DNA from: Phoronis ovalis
Lineage: Eukaryota; Phoronida; Phoronidae
Reading direction: 5' to 3'
NCBI GenBank assembly: GCA_028565635.1
Contig: JAOXYB010029278.1
Span: 1 to 15,070, forward strand
DNA: 15,070 bases
A program made the position numbers and the translations under genes. The first letter of the stretch is position 1, and each line of letters opens with the position of its first letter. The notes under the pieces are model-generated. The model searched no databases. It was not told the origin of the DNA and worked only from the letters and a program-made list of their open reading frames with translations. Of this stretch, positions 1-8,111 are shown piece by piece.

Positions 1-539
1 GCTTTTGGTAAAAATAGCACAATAGAAAAAATATACGTCAATATAATGGCTGCAAGTGTTTTATGGTAACTGATAATTCTTCTTTCTAACAACGGATGGC
101 ATACGGCAATATATCTTGCAAATGCTAATATTATAATTAACCAAGAACTACACATCATAAACGCGTTTATTGCTGCATCGGCAATTTTGGGATAATATAA
201 AATAAAATTCTTCGTTTTGAAATACTCGTTAGGTTTTGGTGAAAAAAAGCCAAAAAGGAATGCAAAAACGCAAACCATTAAATCGGAGACAGATAAGGCA
301 AGTATACATGATCGCGCAGAACCTGATTTGCTCAGAGATTTTTTCAGCGTGTTTCTTGTTAAAACTATTATATTTAATAAGTTAGCAATTATACCAAATG
401 CAGATACAACAGGTAATCCTACGGTTTTAAAAATCAGTTCGATTGTATGGTAAACTTGTAAACCTTCACTAATCTGTACTGTTCCGCTGTTGTTGTTAAA
501 AAACGTTCCATTGCTAGTTGAATGCATTTTCTGTAACAT
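1..539 (-). CDS. Class A (rhodopsin-family) GPCR, 5' part, truncated by window edge
   Basis: An unbroken minus-strand frame of 179 codons plus two bases runs off the left edge. The N-terminus is extracellular, with N-glycosylation sequons NGT and NNS near residues 10-18. TM1 lies at about 40-61 with the N1.50 region (GIIANLLNIIVL). TM2 is at about 77-99 with LSVSD supplying D2.50. TM3 is at about 122-141 and ends in FARYIAVCHPL, the DRY region. TM4 begins at about 160. This layout is that of a peptide- or amine-type rhodopsin receptor in the plasma membrane; the ligand cannot be told. Two oddities: DRY reads ARY, and the position 25 residues before its Arg, normally the disulfide Cys, is Pro. 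The start is uncertain. Met at 539 or 527 would serve, but a good 3' splice site (T-rich tract then TTACAG) ends at 531 and the frame is open upstream to about 597, so an upstream exon is possible. TM5-TM7 lie outside the window. Confidence 0.85.
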   Translation of the reverse strand, partial: MLQKMHSTSNGTFFNNNSGTVQISEGLQVYHTIELIFKTVGLPVVSAFGIIANLLNIIVLTRNTLKKSLSKSGSARSCILALSVSDLMVCVFAFLFGFFSPKPNEYFKTKNFILYYPKIADAAINAFMMCSSWLIIILAFARYIAVCHPLLERRIISYHKTLAAIILTYIFSIVLFLPK

Positions 540-3301
540 AAAATCATAAAATGAATTATTTTTATCTGTGTCTGTAGTATGCCTTAGTATATGTAACTAA
601 TACCGAGATATTGCGCACAAAACGCAGCAATTAAAGGATCTTTATCCCACGAACAAGCAGTCTTTAGATATAGAATAGTTTACAAGTGAAATTACTCTTC
701 TAGGAATTTCACAAAGTAATAATGCTAAAAAATTGGAATCAAAGTAAACTATTTCTTTTATATACCAAAAAAATACCAGTGTTGATTGCCGCTCACTAAG
801 AGATAACTCATAGATACCCAAGTGTTTTAAACGGAATTGCATACAGTAAGTACACTGTTGCGAATCAAAACGAATGATGAATCATCACAACTGATGTAAA
901 TTATACCCAAGTAACAAATAAAAATTGCCAGCTTCTTGGCTGTATATTTAGGATTTATTTAAGCCAACTTTCTCAATGCCTCTTCTACTTCCTTGAAACA
1001 TCTTTATCAATTGTTAATTTTTGGTTGTTTTGTCACGAGAGCGATCAATATAATCACGTAGTATTATCACGTATTACGAACTTAGTGAGATTATTAGAGC
1101 AAATATTTGCTTCTCTTTTGAGGAATTATTTCCTATTTAAGCGGCGTACTAAAATAAAACTGTTACTTTTCTGACCGGCTTTCCGATCCTGTAACTGCAC
1201 TGGTATAATTTCATTCAGACTATTCAGAATAAATTTGGTGCTGATAGTAAAAAAATGAATAAAAAAGTGTCTACTTTTACTTATGGATGATCTGGAATAT
1301 TGCCAACATAAACAACTACAGTAAATGAAAAAATCACCTTTAGGGAAATGCAGAAATTGTTGTTTCCTGAAATTAATAGCCTGCAGTACGTGAGCTATCC
1401 CAAAGCCGTAGCTGGCACAGTGGAATTTATATGTACGGGAACCCTATAAATTATAGATTAAGATTTATTATTGTTTAGATTAAAATCTCATGTATGTTTC
1501 CTGTTCACTGGTTCCTAGAAACGGCAGGATATTAAACGGTAGGAAATATAATGTATAAATTGGCATCATTCAGCCGCTTGAGATTCTCTTACGTAAACGT
1601 TAACATTTCTATTCGTACGCATGTGGAGTATAAATCCTGTGACGCATACGGCATGCGCATTACACGAAAACTGAAACTACATTTTAAAGACTTTCTTTTC
1701 ATAATGCATTTTCCTTTTGCAAAGTGTGTAAATACATAATAATTATACAATATAGCAATTTAAGTAATTAATTAAGGCTACACTCCCACAATAATTATTG
1801 TATCGTGTAATATTAATTCAGTTGTTCTTAACCACAGCATATACATAAACTATATTTCAGTTATTAAGTATGATAACATTTCTTTTTTCTTTTAATTAAT
1901 CGTGAGAAATGTCAATTAACCGCTTTTTTAATATTATACTGGTAAACAGCGCGATGAGCTATTATAATTTAATGATCTTATTATGTTTAAAACGCATTGA
2001 CAACGTTTTTTATATACCTTATACCCCATATACATGTAGTATACAGCTTACTTATAATTTTTGATACGTAAGCAATATGAAAAAAAAACAAGATTTACTT
2101 TTTTTATCGGAAATAAAACTTTTACAAGTATCTGTGTCATTTACATTCACATTCTGTTAGAGATGCAACGTATATTCCACGCAATCATCTTGAAAATTAC
2201 TTTCTATTTTTAACGTTTTAGTTAGGAAAACATTGTCAACGTGAGTAGTATAGACCTAGGGGAGCACTCAAATAATATGTGGTTAAAAAAAATAATGGTC
2301 TCAGAAAAGTCCCTAAACAAGTGGTTGAGAAGGTTTAAATATAGACCCTAAGAAAGACCTATGTTGAAATTAGCACCTTATCCAAGACTAAAATATTTCA
2401 ACAAGCAAAAAAAAGACTCTCATTGAAAATATTGTAACCTAATCAAGTTTCATCGTACAAAACAGACTCTAAACATTTGTTTCGTGTGTTTACATAACGA
2501 ACATGATTCTCCACAATTTACGTGAATGGCCCCCGGGGGTATAATACCTAACAGGTTTTCAATTTCAGATTTTTGAACGTGCTGTTTTTTATGATGAGAT
2601 CTTGTTTTGCAAATTCCCGTTTTGAGTAGTAGTTCATTATTTCCATCGGGCATCCAGCGTAAGTAAGATCTATGTAACACTCCATCGCGTTTATCACCAT
2701 GTGCACGTTCAATCCATACAGTACAGAGATAAAGGTCATATTCAAATTAACTGTATGATCCACTTGTCGCCCGTGTGGAGCGATTTCGAATGCCTATCGT
2801 CGGGCAATGAAAAATTATAATGATGATCTGCGAAACAAGAACTTTAGAAAAAACGGCACATTCGAGAATTCTGAAATTTTGATTTCTGTTAGGTAATACA
2901 ATTCACGATTTTCAGGGTGACACAGGAGAGTGTAATATTTTTAAATAATTAGATCATACTGTTTAAAATATGCATCATAGTACAATTTAAAATGTTGATC
3001 AATTTTCATTTGCAGTATATAAGTTTTAAATTTATAAGTGATATTAATGAAACTAAAGGCGTTTATATAATGCTACTGCCTACCCGTGGTGGAACACTGT
3101 CTGACTTGGTGTAACTGTTGACTGAATTCTAAACAACTTCCTCGATTGTCACACAAGGGAACCCAGCAGAAGCAAAAACTCACTACACAAAAAGTACTGA
3201 TTCACTTAGATTTATAAACAACATTTATAAACAACAGTTGACTGACGTACGATGCATCGATTAAGTATTGAAAAATTTCTATTCATCAGCGGTTTAATCA
3301 T
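540..3301. other. Intergenic DNA, no gene recognised
   Basis: AT-rich DNA upstream of the GPCR frame. Short open frames occur on both strands (for example 1551-1739 plus, and two overlapping minus frames at 2450-2763), but none shows a recognisable domain, clean exon borders or a signal peptide. A CCCCCGGGGG palindrome lies at about 2529-2538. Near-copies of CTGTTGACTGA occur at about 3113 and 3234. The GPCR promoter would be expected in the first few hundred bases of this stretch, but no core element is clear. Confidence 0.6.
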
Positions 3302-3404
3302 GGGGGGTACTTGTCGAAAATGTTCGTAGGGGGTGCGGTCCAGGGTATATGTAATAAATCCTGATCCTGAGGTAATTAAAGGTCAGGCCATCAAAATATA
3401 TACC
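3302..3404 (+). repeat. Dispersed repeat copy A, GGGGGTACTT-type
   Basis: This segment starts GGGGGGTACTT, continues with GTTCGTAGGGGGTG, CCAGGGT and TAATAAATCCTGATCCTGAGG, then AAAGGTCA, and ends near TATACCA. The same series of blocks appears in reverse complement at 4282-4376. Its start also resembles the element at 14308. No protein is encoded. Confidence 0.7.
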
Positions 3405-4281
3405 ACTATCATGTATGTGGTAAAGAATGAACACGAAAAGGAATATACGTTGTCGTAAATTCACATGTAAATAATTTACCCAGTGTGGCAGATAAATATG
3501 TAAAAAATTACGGTTCTTAATTTTTCATACCTGTCATTTTCACAGGAGTACTCCCTGTGGTAAATGAGTATTTTTGAAAATACATGATATTGCGAATGTC
3601 CAACAAGAAATATGCACCCTGTGATGTGGTAAACGTAAGAGCAAAAAACGAGATCTATTGGGCGCCACATGTGTATAGTGACTCCGATGTCAGTAACCCC
3701 CTGGTGCTTAATTACATAAAATTAGAACTTGAAAAATATCGGGAAAATATATGAGATTCCTATTAACAGGAATAAACAGACCAATAAAAAGGCGATTTGT
3801 AATGTTTTCTATTTGATTTATGACAAATGTACCAATTATTGTTGTTTGAATAACATAGTAATTTGTTGTAAATTAATAAAGGGAAATGTTATTTATATAT
3901 GAACTTATTTACAAAGGGACAATTTAATTTCGATTCTTCCGACGGCTTTAGCTGACACTAGCAGTCAGTTAATTCAATAATCTCAAGTCTGTACAAATCA
4001 ATGCCCGGTGGATAGAACCCTGAGGGGTGTACGTTTGGTTTCGCGCCATATCGCGGAAACAGTACGGATCGACCTAATTATTAGCTCAAAACTCGAAATG
4101 AATATATTCCGCTTAATTTAAAATACATTATAAATGATAACAGTGTACAATGTATTATCGAAATAGCAGAAATGTGCGTCAAATGTATTGTGATACTCCT
4201 AAGGGCTAGTTGATTAGCAACGCTGTAGTAAACTAAACATATTACAATGAGAAGTAAACTTCATAAAGAAGCCTCCAGACT
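3405..4281. other. Spacer between the two inverted repeat copies
   Basis: About 880 bases of AT-rich DNA. A minus-strand open frame at 3476-3670 has no recognisable domain. No transposase motif is visible, so either the pair is two independent insertions or the element between them is non-autonomous. Confidence 0.5.
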
Positions 4282-4376
4282 TTGGTATATCTTTGGTGAC
4301 CTTTATTTGACCACAGGTTCAGGGTTTATTACCCTGGGACACACATCCCTACGAACGTTTTTGTTAAGTACCCCCG
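4282..4376 (-). repeat. Dispersed repeat copy B, inverted relative to copy A
   Basis: Read on the minus strand it runs GGGGGTACTT, GTTCGTAGGGATGTG, CCCAGGGTAATAAACCCTGA, CCTGTGG, AAAGGTCA and a final TATACCA. These match copy A at 3302-3404 block by block with small indels. The two copies point toward each other about 0.9 kb apart. Confidence 0.7.
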
Positions 4377-5705
4377 AGGGTAAGATAGTGGAAGATAATT
4401 AATGCGTAACAATAATGTGTACACGTTGTGTTCTCTTTCTCTCTCTCTGACAGTAACTCAGATTTTTTTGACGTCATCAGGTTGGTCTGTCAGGGAATCG
4501 CTGGGGAATATTGAAATCCGAATTCTGTAAGGTTCTAAAAAGCACGGTGTATACCGTAGATCATTCATGCAACGTGAAATGTTAAATACATGTATACACC
4601 TGCACAATTTCACACCTATTTAGACATGTATTTGGAGGGAGAGGGGCCAAACTCCAGGTGTGAAAGCGACAAATTTTATTTTTGTGTGGTGGGATTCTTA
4701 AATTTTATTTCGGCCCTTGCAATGCGATAAACGTTATGTTTTATATTCGTATTTTGGGGTTACAATAATTTTTTTATGTAATCAGATTACCATTTTTGTG
4801 TCATGTGCAATGAGATTGAACCCTTTCCCCTACCCCTCCATTGCTGCATCGGACACAGTAATTGCTGAATGAAAATTTTAATAATTAATATTAATATAAC
4901 TGAATCATTCGAAAATGGCCAAAAAAATAAAAGACGCAACTTTTTTGTGATTTTATAAGCTGCTTGAAAGTAACGGCTGTCCCATACAGTTATGCACTAT
5001 TTGATGTAAAAAAACCTGTTTCTGTGTTTCCAGTGTTGCAAATTCTGAGGGCTATAGGGGGGTTTCGCGAGCAGCGAGCACTGGGGTCTGTTAAGTGCTT
5101 TGTTTCCTAATTTGTTAACTATTTTGTTTTGTAAAAGGATTTTTTTCCCCTTTTTTTTTGGTTGTTAATTTTTCTTGTTAAGTGCGAGCAGAGATCATGG
5201 CCGATTTTTAAATACGAGCATTGTACCCCCTCAATTCAGTTTGAACTGAATGAAACCCCCACTTCACGAATAAAATATAAGAATCGTACTTGCGGTAGCT
5301 AAAAGAGCACTTTCTTAACTCAAATAAATGTCAATTATATTTCTGTGCAGTCTATCACATTTCGGATCAATTGGAATGCATCTTTATTTTTAACTTGTGA
5401 TACGACAAAAAAGTGTCTCTTATCACTTCAGTGACACCACGCACTTCCTAAAAACGGCATATTCGAATTTTTAAAGATTCGAGATACAAAAAACACTGTT
5501 ATTTGACTATAACTTTCTTTGTTAATTTTCATAATAAAAAGGAAGAGAAAGACATGCAAAAGTATACATTTTTTTGCAAAGATTAATGCTGATCTAAGCA
5601 CAGCGAAAAAGTTGAAAATAAGTCTCATGAAAAGTATGTTTTTCAAAAAAATTAAGTAAGAAACCTTTTCCTCTGCAAAACTGAAACTTGGCAAAAATAT
5701 CTTTA
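4377..5705. other. Intergenic DNA with short hairpin and CT-rich tract
   Basis: No exon is recognised. A short CT microsatellite lies at about 4432-4448. A perfect 10 bp inverted repeat (TTTCACACCT / AGGTGTGAAA) lies at 4608-4617 and 4656-4665. A short palindrome TTCAGTTTGAACTGAA lies near 5236. From about 5450 the DNA becomes A/T homopolymer-rich and leads into the inverted repeat at 5706. The minus-strand frame at 5428-5694 falls in this low-complexity DNA and is not believed to be coding. Confidence 0.5.
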
Positions 5706-5891
5706 TGCATAGATCTACAAAAAGTGTCTCAAACTTTAAGATTTTGCTTCGTTTAAAAGTTATGAATTTTCAAAGCTTAATGGTCACCACTTTTTGTTTT
5801 TACTGGTTTTAATCTGACCTTTGAAATTAAAAAAATATAAATTTTGAACAAAGCAAAATTTTAAAAATCTGAGACAAAGTTTGTAGATGCA
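5706..5891. repeat. AT-rich imperfect inverted repeat (hairpin)
   Basis: The left arm at 5706-5774 and the right arm at 5820-5891 are reverse complements of each other over about 70 bases with scattered mismatches. Matching blocks include TGCAT..CTACAAA, GTCTCA, ATTTTGCTT and TTTCAAA. The loop is about 45 bases. A/T-rich flanks with looser complementarity suggest that the original foldback element was longer. It is probably a MITE-like element or its remnant. Confidence 0.65.
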
Positions 5892-6215
5892 GGTTTTTTT
5901 TGACTCAAATGTCTTTGAAAATTAAATTTGAAAAACTGAATTTTTTCTCAAAAAGGATCTTATGACCGAATTCAAACTATTTAATCTCATGATTTGTATA
6001 TAAAGTTCAGAGTATTAACTTTTTAAAAATGTATATACATGTGTGTCTGTATATACATCACTTCATTTTTTAAAAGTACTAAAACCTCTCTGTATCTAGA
6101 GACCTTAAATCTAAATATTATATCACTCGATCGCGTTGACATTTTTCTCAATAATGTTAACAATAGCAAGTTGACACCAGAGGGTGTTAGGTATATAGAG
6201 GAGTGTATACTTTTT
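5892..6215. other. AT-rich intergenic stretch
   Basis: No gene is seen. Two copies of TGTATATACAT lie close together at about 6029-6057, each nearly self-complementary. The plus-strand open frame at 6039-6221 has no recognisable feature. Confidence 0.45.
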
Positions 6216-6336
6216 GCGTGAATGGTGAAAGCAGCTGAATTTAGCTGGCGAATCGTGAATGAGCTCTTCCACGTGAACGGTGAATGAATGAGATTTTAAA
6301 GCGTGAAACGTGAAATTATATATGAATGGTGAATAA
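6216..6336 (+). repeat. Degenerate GTGAATGGTGAA array, cluster 1
   Basis: About five or six imperfect units follow one another: GCGTGAATGGTGAAA, GCGAATCGTGAATG, ACGTGAACGGTGAATG, GCGTGAAACGTGAAA and ATGAATGGTGAATAA. Spacing is irregular at about 17-30 bases. The motif recurs in the same orientation at 6921-7058. Confidence 0.6.
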
Positions 6337-6920
6337 AATATATATGCGCGAACAAAGAATAGTTGATAAGTAGAAAATGTTTTACCTTCACTCTACGTTG
6401 TAACTATGTTTTTAAAACAACCGGCATTTGTGATATAGCTAAAACAAGTGTGTTATCAAGGGCCATATGCCCATGTTCCCTCATGTATTGTTTACAGCTG
6501 TTTTATATTTTTATATTATGTAGAGGTTGTCGGGAGTAGCAATGATATGGTTACATATTGTACATTTCCAATAATTGAGCAGTCTTTTATTGTCAAATTT
6601 TTATCCTGTTTCTGTTCTGAAAGGACAAGGATATTAATAGAGACAGGTCCTTAATTAAAATTTATCAACCTATTGTATATAAAATTAAAATTTTTGTTGG
6701 AAATAATCAATGTTCAAATTATGCCCAAAAAGGTATCAGATATCAAGAAAAAACATATAAAACTCCAAATTTTTCCGAGGTATGCCTTTCGGACTCCCCC
6801 TGCCCAAGGGAACGACCCTCTTCATTCACCCCCACGTTTGACCAAAATCGAGCGCAGCGTGTTCCTCAATCCCACTCCTCACTTAACCCCAAAAATCTCT
6901 CTCCTTAAAAAATATGAGTT
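6337..6920. other. Segment between the two GTGAATGGTGAA clusters
   Basis: Nearly 600 bases without a recognisable gene. The section around 6780-6890 is C-rich, unlike its surroundings. The open frames at 6448-6654 and 6673-6942 show no domain. The flanking clusters raise the possibility that this segment was inserted into a once continuous array. Confidence 0.4.
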
Positions 6921-7058
6921 TTGTGAATTGATTTGTTGGTGAATTGTTTTTGAAAACTGTGGCGAATGGGGAATAGTACTATTACTGGTGAACGTCAGTG
7001 AGGTTTAGAAATTGCTGGTGAATGGTGAATTTACTTTTTTTCAGTGGTTAATGGTTAT
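6921..7058 (+). repeat. Degenerate GTGAATGGTGAA array, cluster 2
   Basis: Imperfect units include TTGTGAATTG, GGTGAATTG, GGCGAATGGGGAATAG, TGGTGAACG, CTGGTGAATGGTGAATTT and the decayed GTGGTTAATGGTTAT. They share motif and orientation with cluster 1 at 6216-6336. Confidence 0.55.
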
Positions 7059-7796
7059 CTGTAGGGGTATGCACTCCGCTCAATATATAAGTGAAAAGAC
7101 CTGCACGGTATCTGAACTGCTAATGAAATGCCTGGGTTATGTGTTTCCATAGCTTGCCTCCCCCTCTTTACGCAATTAAAATCGGCTACATTTCCTTTTG
7201 TGGTAATTATCGGCATTGGTGTCTGCAAAGTCTGGAACTGATGAAATAAAGATATATACATTGCGTATAAAGAATGGAGTATTGAAATTCAATGGATTGC
7301 TTTTGTATTTACTTATTATGACCTATGGATTGCTATATCTAAAATTAGTGTTCCTTTTCAATCCATACTACCGTTTTCTTAATTCCAGTACAATCAAGGA
7401 TATTATGATTATAAGAACAAAAGAAATGTAAGTCAACGAGAGAATGTTAATTAAAAATATTTGATATAAAGAACCGTTGCCGTAAGGTCGTCTTTTTACA
7501 AGCAATACTGGTATAAATTAAATATATTATTTTGATAGAGGAATTACAAGAAATGAAAACTGTAAATTTTTGGAGGTGAAAGTACATAATAGGTGCGATT
7601 AATTATAAATTATAACTGTAAACACGGATAGTAAATACCAAACAATTGGAAAAAGTATCAAGGGAGGCAACCAATCAATAATACAATAATATCACAGCTG
7701 CACATTTTGTGTTTGGTACCACCGATTAATCAAGCATTAAACAGGATAACGTCAAGAGAAGTAGTAGCAGTACCATTTTATCGTTTTCCCTAAAAG
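7059..7796 (+). promoter_or_regulatory. Presumed 5' flank and UTR of the PAN-sushi-tectonin gene
   Basis: This stretch precedes the first coding exon. No TATA box or initiator can be assigned with confidence. TATAAATTAAATATATT near 7512 is only one of many AT-rich runs. The UTR may itself be spliced. The open frames here (7216-7431 plus, 7055-7261 minus) have no recognisable domain. Confidence 0.3.
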
Positions 7797-8111
7797 ATGT
7801 GTCAAATGAAGTTAGTTTTATTGCTCTCCTGTTGGTTTGTCTCCATTAAAATCCTGTGCGCAGATAATAGGATATCTACTTACAATAAGATTGAAGACTG
7901 TATTCAAGGTTCTAAATTGACGACCACTGTCGTTCCTTACGGAGGACAATGTACTTTGGCATGTAGCAGCAGAATGGATTGTGGGGCGTATCGACTTGAT
8001 AGACATAAACAGTATTGTGACTTGCTGTGTCTTGGTGGCCAATGTGATTCCTCTGAGAAGCTGGAAACCGTATGTACTCCTCAAGGAGGATCAGCTTATC
8101 AAAAGCTTTTG
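7797..8111 (+). CDS. Exon 1: signal peptide and PAN/apple-like domain
   Basis: It encodes 105 residues. The first ATG (7797) has A at -3; a second in-frame ATG at 7806 would still leave a good signal peptide. The hydrophobic run KLVLLLSCWFVSIKILCA suggests cleavage near CA|DN. The mature part has eight Cys; the core GGQCTLACSSRMDCGAYRLD followed by QYCDLLC resembles the Cys spacing of PAN/apple domains, which bind proteins or glycans. The PAN call is moderate because the domain is short and divergent. The exon ends TTG|GTGAGT, phase 0. The 88-codon minus-strand frame over it is a shadow. Confidence 0.8.

Noticed and set aside
217-453. Plus-strand open frame of 78 codons
   Set aside because: It is the antisense shadow of the GPCR frame, which shows transmembrane and DRY-region landmarks on the minus strand.
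2450-2763. Two overlapping minus-strand open frames, one with several Cys (CGESCSLCKH)
   Set aside because: No recognisable domain, no clean splice borders, and the two frames compete over the same bases. Kept as non-coding.
4315-4345. GGTTCAGGG-type stretch resembling a tRNA B box
   Set aside because: No A box at proper distance and no cloverleaf; it belongs to repeat copy B.
4470-4477. TGACGTCA, a perfect CREB/ATF-type palindrome
   Set aside because: A single 8-mer 3.3 kb from either start; expected by chance often enough that no function can be claimed.
6673-6942. 89-codon plus-strand frame with a Pro-rich stretch
   Set aside because: It crosses the edge of the GTGAATGGTGAA cluster and has no signal, domain or splice context.
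7818-8084. 88-codon minus-strand frame
   Set aside because: Antisense to exon 1, whose plus frame has a signal peptide and a clear Cys pattern.
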